From CAITSH01 sp025356665 (GTDB taxonomy: Bacteria; Pseudomonadota; Gammaproteobacteria; Burkholderiales; SG8-39): a DNA stretch of 64,000 nt. The stretch's first letter is position 1; every line of letters begins with the position of its first letter. The position numbers were made by a program, and so were the translations under genes. Of the stretch, positions 1 through 7,943 are shown piece by piece. The stretch is taken from the NCBI GenBank assembly GCA_025356665.1, contig JANXRV010000019.1, positions 1-64,000 on the forward strand, in the 5' to 3' direction. The notes under the pieces are model-generated. The model did not search any database. It saw only the letters and a list, made by a program, of their open reading frames with translations, and was not told the origin of the DNA.

Positions 1-303
1 AGCCTGCCCCAACCATTTGTTGCGCAAATGCAAATGCGCAAGGGGCGTTCCGGTCAGCGTATTGAAGGTGCGATTGCAGTGGCGACACCGGAACCGCTGC
101 AGGTCACCATGACGCCCATGCTTGATGGTATGACTGCTGGCGCAGTGCGGACACTCAGGCCGTGCCGGCGCCTCAGCCTCGATGACATCGATCGAGGATG
201 CGCGCGATTGCATCGACGCCAGTTCGGTGAAAACGGCATGGCGTTGCTCGCGCGGCAACTTGCCCAGAGTGCTTATCAACCTTGCCAATTCCCTCGTCCT
301 CAT
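1..303 (-). pseudogene. IS1595-family transposase, N-terminal part cut by window edge
   Basis: This is an open frame of 101 codons that starts with ATG at 303 and runs off the left edge, so only the N-terminal part is visible. Residues about 54-80 hold a zinc-ribbon, CPHC followed about 22 residues later by CRHC, and then RTFNTLTGTPLA and a KWLG motif. This is the usual front end of IS1595-type DDE transposases, where the zinc ribbon binds DNA ahead of the catalytic domain. The DDE triad would lie outside the window, so whether the element is intact cannot be judged and the pseudogene label is only a placeholder. No convincing terminal inverted repeat was recognised between 304 and 400. The family assignment is from motif memory and fairly secure; the subgroup is not. 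Confidence 0.7.
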
Positions 304-580
304 TTCGCGTCTCCTGGTCCAGCGTCTCTGCGCCACACGGCCAGTTTCCGCCCCCACAGGCTCACCAGATGAGCTACCAACATTATTCGCTATATGAGCC
401 AAATTTAAACTGCGGACTGCAACTGGCGCTCGTCCGAGGCCACCGCTGGACACGCGGCATGCCGAAGCCAGCACGTGACCGACCGCAGCTGGCACACTCT
501 CTCGCTATCATGGCGGCACGACCTGCCGTCATACGCGCGCACGAACAAGAACGACTTGACCTTCCTTGGTACTAGTGAAA
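304..580. other. Intergenic region between transposase and asparaginase-like gene
   Basis: No credible gene is seen here. It should contain the terminal inverted repeat of the insertion sequence if the element is complete, but none could be recognised by eye. A short palindrome (GCTCA, five bases, TGAGC) lies at 360-374. Overlapping ORFs in this stretch have no recognisable protein features. Confidence 0.5.
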
Positions 581-1162
581 ATGAAAATCGCAGTCCTCAT
601 CACCGGCGGCACTTTTGACAAAGAGTACAACGAGCTGAACGGCGAGTTGTTTTTCAAAAAGACCCATGTCCATGAGATGTTGAACATGGGGCGATCACTC
701 GTCAAAACACGCGTTCACACGCTTATGATGAAAGATAGCCTGTTAATGACCGACGGCGATCGCGCAATGATTGTCGCGGCGTGTAAGAGGGCAAAGGAGC
801 AAGCGGTTGTGGTGACCCATGGCACCGACACGATGGAAGACACCGCTCGTTACCTCGCGCCACATATCAAGAACAAAACGGTGATTCTTACCGGCGCGAT
901 GGTGCCGTACAAGTTCGGATCGTCTGACGGCCTATTCAACCTTGGCAGCGCGTTGGCCTACGCACAAGTGCTCCCGTCAGGTGTGTATGTCGCCATGAAC
1001 GGGCAGTGTTTTGCATGGGACAATGTGCGCAAGAACAAGAAGAAAGGTGTGTTTGAGGCGCGCCGGACAGAGGTGACCCCGCGGATTGAAACAGGCAGGA
1101 CGAAGGAGAACGTAGGGAAAGTCCTACGTTTTCCCTACGGTGGGGAGATAAAAAAGGCCTAG
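581..1162 (+). CDS. Small asparaginase-domain protein with C-terminal extension
   Basis: The protein has 193 residues if it starts at the ATG at 581; TTG (566) and GTG (575) lie upstream in frame. It matches the N-terminal amidohydrolase domain of L-asparaginases. The first threonine motif is TGGTFDK near residue 9 and the second is the THGTDTMEDTA motif near residue 88. LTGAMVPYKFGSSDG and GVYVAMNG follow. Stand-alone proteins of this type usually end soon after the segment VRKNKKKGVFE, at about 150-160 residues. Here about 35 further residues follow, and they look unlike conserved family sequence. The DNA of this extension contains a perfect hairpin (1111-1139), and its stop codon sits inside the tRNA-Asn terminator hairpin. 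Substrate is unproven. The gene lies alone next to the insertion-sequence fragment. Confidence 0.75.
   Translation: MKIAVLITGGTFDKEYNELNGELFFKKTHVHEMLNMGRSLVKTRVHTLMMKDSLLMTDGDRAMIVAACKRAKEQAVVVTHGTDTMEDTARYLAPHIKNKTVILTGAMVPYKFGSSDGLFNLGSALAYAQVLPSGVYVAMNGQCFAWDNVRKNKKKGVFEARRTEVTPRIETGRTKENVGKVLRFPYGGEIKKA
1111..1139. repeat. Perfect 10-bp inverted repeat inside the asparaginase-like ORF
   Basis: CGTAGGGAAA (1111-1120) and its exact reverse complement TTTCCCTACG (1130-1139) are separated by nine bases. It lies inside the non-conserved C-terminal extension of the asparaginase-like ORF. No uridine run follows on either strand, so it is not a classical terminator. Confidence 0.6.
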
Positions 1163-1179
1163 CGCAATGCTAAGCCTTT
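1153..1179 (-). terminator. Rho-independent terminator of tRNA-Asn
   Basis: An 11-bp stem (1153-1163 with 1169-1179, one wobble pair) closes a five-base loop. Read on the minus strand the hairpin ends in a run of six T residues, eight bases downstream of the tRNA-Asn 3' end. On the plus strand it overlaps the stop codon of the asparaginase-like gene but lacks a T run. Confidence 0.75.
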
Positions 1180-1187
1180 GATATTGG

Positions 1188-1263
1188 TGGCTCCCCGACC
1201 TGGACTCGAACCAGGGACCTGCGGATTAACAGTCCGTCGCTCTACCAACTGAGCTATCAGGGA
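1188..1263 (-). tRNA. tRNA-Asn (GTT anticodon)
   Basis: A 76-nt cloverleaf on the minus strand starts TCCCTGA and ends with an encoded CCA. The seven-pair acceptor stem closes (one G-T pair). The D-loop AGTTGGTAGA, the anticodon loop with GTT flanked by CT and AA, and the T-loop GGTTCGAGTCC are all present. GTT reads AAC and AAU, so this is tRNA-Asn. It is a single-gene unit with its own terminator (1153-1179) and a plausible promoter upstream (1284-1312). Confidence 0.97.
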
Positions 1264-1283
1264 ATTGCCGTGCTACGGCGCGT

Positions 1284-1312
1284 ATTTTACCGCAACCGGA
1301 AAAGCCTGCTAG
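1284..1312 (-). promoter_or_regulatory. Putative sigma-70 promoter of tRNA-Asn
   Basis: On the minus strand there is a -10 like TAAAAT (1284-1289) and a poor -35 (CTAGCA, 1307-1312) 17 bases upstream. A GC-rich stretch (GCGCCG) directly follows the -10. Such a discriminator is typical of stringently controlled stable-RNA promoters. The predicted start would give a leader of about 14 bases. The weak -35 keeps this tentative. Confidence 0.4.
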
Positions 1313-1355
1313 TTTAATTGCTGCGCTTACCAAGGTTAAAGCGCTAAAGCTAAAT

Positions 1356-2579
1356 TTAGGGCTTGGCGATGACGCAAGCTATCGCGGCGGCGGCTTTGTC
1401 GATGTTGTGTGTGTTCAGTGCTGCAACGCAAATACGCCCGGTGTCGATGGCATAGACGGCAAATTCTTCGCGCATGCGCAAGACTTGTTCTTTGCTCAGT
1501 CCGGAATAGGAGAACATACCGCGCTGGCGCACGACAAAGCTGAAGTCTGCCTGCGGTGCCTTTTCGCGAAGTTTTTCTACAAGAGCCTGTCTCATTGCGC
1601 GGATACGGTCGCGCATGCCGGCGAGTTCCTGCTCCCATAGGGCGCGCAATTCTGGTGTGGTGAGCACCGCTGCGACGATCTGGCCACCGTGGGTGGGTGG
1701 ATTGGAGTAGTTGGATCGCACCGTACGCTTGAGTTGTGACAGCACGCGGGCAGACTCATCTGCGGAGGCCGTAACCACTGAGAGTGCGCCGATGCGCTCG
1801 CCGTAGAGGGAGAATGATTTCGAAAATGAGTTTGAGACAAAAATAGGGCTGGTGACCGCGGTAAATTTACGCACGACAGCGGCATCGGCTTCGATGCCAT
1901 CCCCGAACCCCTGATAGGCGATGTCAAGAAAGGGGATAAGCCCGCGGGCGACCACGATGTCCAGCACGGCCGTCCATTGTTCGATGCTGAGGTCCACGCC
2001 GGTGGGGTTGTGGCAACAGGCGTGCAGCACGACAATCGAGCCTTCTGGCATTGACTTGAGTGATGCGAGCATGCCGGCAATGTTCACGCCACGGGTTGCC
2101 GCATCGTAATAGGGATAGGCGTTGACCTTGAAGCCGGCAGCCTCAAATAAGGCGCGGTGGTTTTCCCAGCTCGGGTCGCTTATCCAGACTTCTGCCTCGG
2201 GGGAGATGCGGCGCAAAAAATCCGCGCCAACCTTCAGCCCGCCGGTGCCGCCAAGGGCTTGAACCGTGACGATACGTCCTTCTTTGACGGCCGCACTCTC
2301 AGCGCCGAAAACGAGGGCCTGCACGGCCTTGTCGTAGGCTGCAATACCGTCTATAGGCAGGTAAGCGCGCGGGGCGGCGCGTTCGGCCAGGTCCTTTTCC
2401 GCGCGGCGCACGCATTCGAGCAGCGGTACCTTGCCGTTGTCGTCGTAGTAGACACCGACGCCTAAATTGACCTTGTCGGGTGTTTTGTCGGCGTTATACA
2501 CCTCGGTCAGGCCAAGGATGGGGTCGCGCGGCGCCATTTCGACGCGGGCGAGCGGAGAGGGTGAGTGCGGTGCGTTCAT
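1356..2579 (-). CDS. Aspartate/aromatic amino acid aminotransferase
   Basis: The 407-residue PLP-dependent class I aminotransferase is close in length to AspC and TyrB. It would transfer the amino group between aspartate or aromatic amino acids and 2-oxoglutarate in the cytoplasm. The family signature SNSFSKSFSLYGERIGA contains the PLP lysine. Other conserved pieces are NLGVGVYYDDNG near the N-terminus, HACCHNPTGVD in the PLP-binding region, and RSNYSNPPTHGG, which carries substrate-site residues of the I-alpha subgroup. It is transcribed divergently from uvrB with about 40 bases between start codons. Sequence alone does not separate aspartate from aromatic preference, so no symbol is given. 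tRNA-Asn lies downstream on the same strand. Confidence 0.93.
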   Translation of the reverse strand: MNAPHSPSPLARVEMAPRDPILGLTEVYNADKTPDKVNLGVGVYYDDNGKVPLLECVRRAEKDLAERAAPRAYLPIDGIAAYDKAVQALVFGAESAAVKEGRIVTVQALGGTGGLKVGADFLRRISPEAEVWISDPSWENHRALFEAAGFKVNAYPYYDAATRGVNIAGMLASLKSMPEGSIVVLHACCHNPTGVDLSIEQWTAVLDIVVARGLIPFLDIAYQGFGDGIEADAAVVRKFTAVTSPIFVSNSFSKSFSLYGERIGALSVVTASADESARVLSQLKRTVRSNYSNPPTHGGQIVAAVLTTPELRALWEQELAGMRDRIRAMRQALVEKLREKAPQADFSFVVRQRGMFSYSGLSKEQVLRMREEFAVYAIDTGRICVAALNTHNIDKAAAAIACVIAKP

Positions 2580-2619
2580 CGTGTAGGATTGAAGGTTTGC
2601 TCAGCAGGTATTTTACCCC

Positions 2620-4683
2620 GTGCCAGTCACTTTCCCAAATAGTCCGTTCAAGCTCCACCAGCCATTTCAGCCGGCGGGTGATCAGCCCGAGGCGATCCGC
2701 AAACTGACCGAAGGCATACAGGACGGACTGGCCTGGCAGACGCTGCTGGGGGTAACAGGGTCGGGTAAAACCTACACGGTGGCGAACGTCATTGCCCGGA
2801 TCGGCAGGCCCGCTTTGGTGTTGGCGCCCAACAAGACGCTGGCGGCCCAGCTGTACTCCGAATTTCGCGAGTTTTTCCCTGAAAATTCGGTCGAGTATTT
2901 TGTGTCCTATTACGACTACTACCAGCCCGAGGCCTACGTGCCGTCGCGCGATCTGTTCATCGAAAAGGATTCGTCCATCAACGATCACATTGAGCAGATG
3001 CGCCTTTCGGCGACAAAGTCCCTGCTCGAACGTGAAGACAGCATCATCGTCGCGACGGTGTCATGTATTTACGGCCTTGGCGACCCGGTCGATTACCACG
3101 GCATGATCCTGCATTTGCGGCAGCACGAAAAATATTCGCAACGCGATGTCATCGGCCGCCTGATCGGGATGCAATACGACCGTAATGACATAGAGTTCAA
3201 ACGCGGTGTGTTTCGCGTGCGTGGTGATGTGATCGATGTGTTCCCGGCGGAAAATTCCGAGACGGCGCTGCGCATCACCTTATTCGATGACGAGATAGAA
3301 ATGCTGCAACTGTTCGACCCGCTGACCGGTCGCGTCCATCAGGGTGTGCCCCGTTTTACCGTCTATCCGTCCAGCCATTACGTCACGCCGCGCGCAACCA
3401 CCCTGCGAGCCATCGAGGGCATCAAACTTGAACTGGCGGAACGTATCAACTATTTCCAGAGTGGCGCCAAGCTGGTTGAGGCGCAGCGTATCGAACAGCG
3501 CACGCGCTTTGACCTTGAAATGCTCAACGAGATGGGTTTTTGCAAAGGCATTGAGAATTACTCACGTCATTTGTCCGGTCGCCCTGCCGGGGCGCCGCCA
3601 CCGACCCTGATTGATTATCTGCCTCCGGGCGCGCTGATGTTCATTGATGAATCGCATGTCACCATCGGGCAGCTTGGTGCGATGTACAAGGGCGACCGTT
3701 CGCGCAAGGAAAATCTTGTGGGCTACGGGTTTCGTTTGCCCTCGGCGCTGGACAACAGGCCACTGCGCTTTGATGAGTTTGAAGGGATCATGCGCCAGAC
3801 CGTATTTGTCTCGGCGACGCCGTCGGATTATGAGCGCAAGCACTCCGGAGACGCGATCGTGGAGCAGGTGGTGCGACCCACCGGCTTGGTTGACCCGCAG
3901 TTGGAGGTGCGTCCGGCGAGAACACAGGTTGACGATTTGATGTCGGAGATCCGCATTCGCGTGTTGAAGAAGGAGCGGGTTCTGGTCACAACGCTGACCA
4001 AGAAAATGGCTGAAGACCTGACAGAGTACTTCGCTGAGCATGGCATCAAGGTGCGGTATCTGCACTCCGAAATCGAGACCGTAGAGCGGGTGGAAATCTT
4101 GCGTGACCTGCGGATCGGAATATTTGATGTTCTGATCGGTATTAATCTCTTGCGCGAGGGGATAGACCTTCCGGAGGTATCGCTGGTGGCTATTCTGGAT
4201 GCGGACAAGGAGGGATTCCTGCGATCGGAGCGCTCGCTCATCCAGACCATAGGGCGTGCCGCGCGGCACCTCAACGGTCGCGCCATTCTTTACGCTGATC
4301 GCATAACCAATTCCATGGAGCGGGCGATAGGCGAAACCGAGCGCCGTCGCACCAAGCAACTGGCATGGAATGCGGAGCACGGGATTACGCCGGTTGGCGT
4401 GACCAAGGTGATCAAGGACATTCTTGAGGGTGCTTATGATCCGGACCAGGCACGAATGGAATTGAAGGCGGCGCAGGACCAGGCGCGTTACGAGACGATG
4501 AGTGAGAAACAGATTTCCCGCGAGATCAAGCGGCTGGAAAAGCTCATGTTCGACTTCGCCAAGAATCTCGACTTCGAAAAGGCCGCCCAGACGCGCGACC
4601 AGTTATCGGCGTTGCGACGCGGCGTATTTGGGGCGGATGTTGCGGATGTCGTCGAAATCGAAGTAAAGCCGACTATCGCCTGA
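2620..4683 (+). CDS. uvrB: Excinuclease ABC subunit B
   Basis: The 687-residue UvrB is the damage-verifying helicase of nucleotide excision repair; it is loaded by UvrA and recruits UvrC for incision. The start is GTG at 2620. Visible motifs are the Walker A GVTGSGKT, the beta-hairpin segment YYDYYQPEAYVP that clamps DNA, the helicase II motif as DESH, GINLLREGIDLPEV, and the QTIGRAARH motif VI. The last about 35 residues form the UVR coiled-coil domain (ISREIKRLEKLMFDFAKNLD), which binds UvrC. Length and motif order are normal. uvrC lies 28 kb away at 32320. Confidence 0.98.
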   Translation: MPVTFPNSPFKLHQPFQPAGDQPEAIRKLTEGIQDGLAWQTLLGVTGSGKTYTVANVIARIGRPALVLAPNKTLAAQLYSEFREFFPENSVEYFVSYYDYYQPEAYVPSRDLFIEKDSSINDHIEQMRLSATKSLLEREDSIIVATVSCIYGLGDPVDYHGMILHLRQHEKYSQRDVIGRLIGMQYDRNDIEFKRGVFRVRGDVIDVFPAENSETALRITLFDDEIEMLQLFDPLTGRVHQGVPRFTVYPSSHYVTPRATTLRAIEGIKLELAERINYFQSGAKLVEAQRIEQRTRFDLEMLNEMGFCKGIENYSRHLSGRPAGAPPPTLIDYLPPGALMFIDESHVTIGQLGAMYKGDRSRKENLVGYGFRLPSALDNRPLRFDEFEGIMRQTVFVSATPSDYERKHSGDAIVEQVVRPTGLVDPQLEVRPARTQVDDLMSEIRIRVLKKERVLVTTLTKKMAEDLTEYFAEHGIKVRYLHSEIETVERVEILRDLRIGIFDVLIGINLLREGIDLPEVSLVAILDADKEGFLRSERSLIQTIGRAARHLNGRAILYADRITNSMERAIGETERRRTKQLAWNAEHGITPVGVTKVIKDILEGAYDPDQARMELKAAQDQARYETMSEKQISREIKRLEKLMFDFAKNLDFEKAAQTRDQLSALRRGVFGADVADVVEIEVKPTIA

Positions 4684-4738
4684 TCTTGCCGATGGGGCAG
4701 GGGGCTTGAACATCTCTCCCGCTGCTCTGAAAGTAAAA

Positions 4739-4775
4739 AGGCTGGAAAGCCGCGCCAGGCGTGGCTTTCCAGCCT
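4739..4775 (-). terminator. Strong terminator downstream of rne
   Basis: An 18-bp stem (4739-4756 with 4758-4775, a single wobble pair) is followed on the minus strand by five T residues. It lies 36 bases past the rne stop codon. It may also end uvrB transcription from the other side, though the T run there is absent. The core GGCTGGAAA / TTTCCAGCC recurs in the hairpin at 47412-47446. Confidence 0.85.
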
Positions 4776-4811
4776 ATGGTGTGGCCTGGTTAGGGCCTCA
4801 TCCGGCTGAAC

Positions 4812-7607
4812 TTAAGGCTTTGGACCGGTCTCTACCTGCATTAGCGGCTCGGCCGCTGGAGGCGCACGGCGTTCGCGTTTAGGGCGGGGCGCCGACGCAG
4901 CTTCTGCTTCGGGCGCCATGGGAGCTACGCGGGCATGGTCCGTCTGGATCAACACCAACCCGCTGTCCTGTAACACGCGCTCGAGGTCGACGGGTGCTGC
5001 CGCAGGCTGAGGCACCGGAGCCGGAGTCGGGGCGGGCGCCCGAACCTGAACCTGAACCGGTGCTGGAGCGACATAAACCGGTACGGCTACCGTCGCTTCA
5101 ACAGGTCTGGCTTCTGACGCAGGGGCTGACGGTGCGATTACCGCCGCAGTTGCGGCAGCTATCTCAACGGCTGCGGCGGTGTAGACCGGAGTCGCCACTG
5201 ACACTGATGCGGGAGAGGCCGGTGCAGCGTGGGTAGTCGTTTCGTAGACCTGGGTGCTTGCCGCTACAGGCATGCGTTCGCCATTATCGGCTTGCGCGGC
5301 AACGCCCAACTGCGTGTCTTGCTGCGACTGGCCCTCATTGCTGCGCTCAACACGCTCTCCGCGTTCACCGCGGTTGCGGCCACCGCGGCGACGGCGTCGC
5401 TCACCTTCACCGCTTCCGCTGATTCCGCCATCGGGAAGATTTTGCTCGATATTGGCATCGCCTTGCGGGCGTTGTTGCTGTTCCGGGCGCTCACCGCGCT
5501 CTTCACGCGGTTGGCGGGGCTCACGCGGCTCGCGTGATTCGCGCGCCTCGCGCGGTTCTCGCGACTCGGGGCGTTCGCCACGTTCCGGGCGTGGACCGCG
5601 GTCTTGTCGCGGCCCACGATCCTGACGCTCGGCACCTTCTTGCGCTGGACGCTCTGGACGCGCACCGCGTTCGGGACGTTCGCTACGTTGGCCAGGGCGG
5701 CGTGAGTCACGCTCACCGCGTTCGCCGCGCTCACCGCGCTCGCCTTCGGGGCGCGAACCGCGCCCGTTTGTGCGTTCGCCACGTTCGCCGCCACGCCCGC
5801 GACCGCTGTCACCCCTGCCGCCACGTTCTGAGCGATCAGAGCGGCCTTCCCGGCGGGGTGGGCGTTGCGATGTTTCCGCTTTGGCTTCGGTGGGCGTATT
5901 GCTGCGACTGAACCAGCCAAGGATCCGGCTGATGATGCCGGGCCCGGAAGCGGCGGCTGCCGATGGCGCAGGCGCTGCTACCGGCGCTGCACCGGGAGCG
6001 GGCTGCGATGGCGTGATGCCTTGCACCGCGGCCTGGGCACGCGCCGGTTTGACTTCCTGTTGTGCCGCGTCGTCCTTTTTTTCCTCCGGCATTTTTACCA
6101 GATCGTAGCTGGGGGGCGGCACATCGGCGTTGTTGAGGTCGTCGTGACGCAGGCGCTCGATGGTGTAGTGCGGGGTCGACAAATGCACATTGGGGATCAG
6201 TACAATGTTGACCTTGAGGCGGGCCTCGATGCCGTGGATATCTGCGCGTTTCTCGTTTAGCAGGTAGGTTGCGACGTCGACCGGAACCTGGGCATGCACG
6301 GCGCCGCTGTTCTCTTTCATCGCCTCTTCCTGAATGATGCGCAGGATGTGCAAAGCGGTGGATTCTGTGCCGCGGATCTGGCCGGTGCCGGTACAACGCG
6401 GGCAGGTGATGGTACTGCCTTCGCCGAGCGCCGGACGCAGGCGCTGCCGTGACAACTCCATCAGGCCGAAACGCGAGATCTTTCCCATCTGGACGCGGGC
6501 GCGATCGTGATGCAGCGCGTCGCGAAGGCGGGTTTCCACCTCGCGCTGATTGCGCTGGTTTTCCATGTCGATGAAGTCGATGACGATCAGGCCACCAAGG
6601 TCGCGCAGTCGCAACTGGCGGGCCGTTTCATCCGCCGCCTCGAGGTTGGTGCGGAAAGCCGTTTCCTCGATGTCATGACCCTTGGTCGCGCGCGCGGAGT
6701 TGACGTCAACCGAAACCAGGGCCTCGGTGTGGTCGATTACGATGGCGCCGCCGGAGGGCAGGGATACCTGGCGCGAGTAGGCGCTTTCGATCTGGTGCTC
6801 GATCTGAAAGCGCGAGAAAAGCGGCACGTCATCGTTATAGCGTTTCACGCGATTGACGTTGTCCGGCATCACATGCGCCATAAATTGCTGCGCCTGTTCG
6901 AAGATCGAATCGGTGTCGATCAGGATTTCGCCGATTTCAGAATGGAAATAATCGCGGATTGCCCGAATCACCAGACTGCCCTCCTGGTAGATCAGGAAAG
7001 CGCCTTTTTGTGACGTCGTCGCATCCTCAATGGCATGCCAAAGTTGCAGCAGGTAGTTGAGATCCCACTCCAGTTCTTCCTTCGTCCGCCCGATACCCGC
7101 CGTGCGGCCGATGATGCTCATGCCCTGGGGCACGGGCAACGAGTCCATGATTTCACGCAGTTCGTTGCGATCCTCACCCTCGATGCGGCGCGAAACACCG
7201 CCGCCGCGCGGGTTGTTTGGCATAAGAACCAAGTGGCGTCCTGCAAGGCTGATGAAGGTAGTGAGGGCGGCGCCTTTGTTTCCGCGTTCGTCTTTCTCTA
7301 CCTGGACAATCAGCTCCTGGCCTTCGCGCAACGCCTCCTTGATGGTGGCGCGGCCGATATCGACATCGGACCTGAAATAGGCGCGGGCAACTTCCTTGAA
7401 TGGCAGGAAGCCGTGACGATCTGTACCGTAGTCTACAAAAGCCGCTTCAAGGCTGGGCTCGATGCGGGTGATCACGCCCTTGTAGATATTGCTTTTTCTT
7501 TGCTCTTTACCAGCCGATTCAATGTCGAGATCAACCAGTTTCTGGCCATCGACAATTGCGACACGGAGTTCCTCGGCTTGTGTCGCGTTAAATAACATGC
7601 GCTTCAT
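4812..7607 (-). CDS. rne: Ribonuclease E
   Basis: The endoribonuclease for mRNA decay and rRNA/tRNA processing has 931 residues with start MKRMLF at 7607. An upstream in-frame start at 7646 is rejected because GGGAG precedes 7607 at normal spacing. The N-terminal half holds the S1 domain (IYKGVITRIEPSLEAAFVDYG), the catalytic-site segments SVDVNSARAT and IVIDFIDME, which carry the magnesium-binding aspartates, and the zinc-link CPRCTGTG. The C-terminal half, from about residue 520, is low complexity. It has an arginine/glutamate-rich block with many ERGER and RPERG units, then an alanine/proline/valine-rich region. This part is expected to be disordered and to anchor RNA, membrane and degradosome partners. 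It is monocistronic, with a 336-bp upstream region and its own terminator. Confidence 0.97.
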   Translation of the reverse strand: MKRMLFNATQAEELRVAIVDGQKLVDLDIESAGKEQRKSNIYKGVITRIEPSLEAAFVDYGTDRHGFLPFKEVARAYFRSDVDIGRATIKEALREGQELIVQVEKDERGNKGAALTTFISLAGRHLVLMPNNPRGGGVSRRIEGEDRNELREIMDSLPVPQGMSIIGRTAGIGRTKEELEWDLNYLLQLWHAIEDATTSQKGAFLIYQEGSLVIRAIRDYFHSEIGEILIDTDSIFEQAQQFMAHVMPDNVNRVKRYNDDVPLFSRFQIEHQIESAYSRQVSLPSGGAIVIDHTEALVSVDVNSARATKGHDIEETAFRTNLEAADETARQLRLRDLGGLIVIDFIDMENQRNQREVETRLRDALHHDRARVQMGKISRFGLMELSRQRLRPALGEGSTITCPRCTGTGQIRGTESTALHILRIIQEEAMKENSGAVHAQVPVDVATYLLNEKRADIHGIEARLKVNIVLIPNVHLSTPHYTIERLRHDDLNNADVPPPSYDLVKMPEEKKDDAAQQEVKPARAQAAVQGITPSQPAPGAAPVAAPAPSAAAASGPGIISRILGWFSRSNTPTEAKAETSQRPPRREGRSDRSERGGRGDSGRGRGGERGERTNGRGSRPEGERGERGERGERDSRRPGQRSERPERGARPERPAQEGAERQDRGPRQDRGPRPERGERPESREPREARESREPREPRQPREERGERPEQQQRPQGDANIEQNLPDGGISGSGEGERRRRRGGRNRGERGERVERSNEGQSQQDTQLGVAAQADNGERMPVAASTQVYETTTHAAPASPASVSVATPVYTAAAVEIAAATAAVIAPSAPASEARPVEATVAVPVYVAPAPVQVQVRAPAPTPAPVPQPAAAPVDLERVLQDSGLVLIQTDHARVAPMAPEAEAASAPRPKRERRAPPAAEPLMQVETGPKP

Positions 7608-7943
7608 TGTTTTGTTCTCCCGCGCGCGGCGGGCAGCACAAACCAAGGCCGAAATGTAATTTTCAGCTTGTCATCGTCATCGTTGTTTGTTTAGGACGCA
7701 TGAAGAATTATTGGTTTGTCAGATCGGGCCCCGAACTTTTGACGTTCGGGGCTGGAAATTCTGCCAGTGTCGCTTGCGCGCTGTTGTAGTATCACTACTT
7801 TTGGTGAGCGAAATTAACCACTTGCTGAATCGGCGGGGTGCTTTCGTAAAGCACCCGACGGAGACGTGTTGGCGGTCCTTGCGGATGATCCGTTTAGCGG
7901 CCGCTGTCTCGCTATCCGAAACTGCGAGGACATTATAAGCAAA
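7608..7943. promoter_or_regulatory. Divergent rne/rluC upstream region with two hairpins
   Basis: This 336-bp stretch between the start codons of rne (minus) and rluC (plus) has no convincing gene. Two strong inverted repeats stand out. GCCCCGAAC / GTTCGGGGC lies at 7728-7736 and 7744-7752. GGGTGCTTT / AAAGCACCC lies at 7836-7844 and 7848-7856. In enterics the rne mRNA has a long structured leader through which RNase E limits its own synthesis. A comparable role here is inferred from position and length only. No strong sigma-70 promoter could be fixed for either gene. Confidence 0.5.

Noticed and set aside
3562..4380. Long minus-strand ORF (272 codons) inside uvrB
   Set aside because: It lies fully antisense to a conserved gene, has no recognisable motif, and arises from the GC-rich codon pattern of uvrB.
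5200..5830. Overlapping ORFs on both strands in the repetitive part of rne
   Set aside because: They are alternative readings of the arginine-rich tail and have strongly biased, repetitive composition.
6507..7013. Plus-strand ORF (168 codons) opposite rne
   Set aside because: Antisense to the conserved catalytic half of RNase E; composition explained by rne codons.
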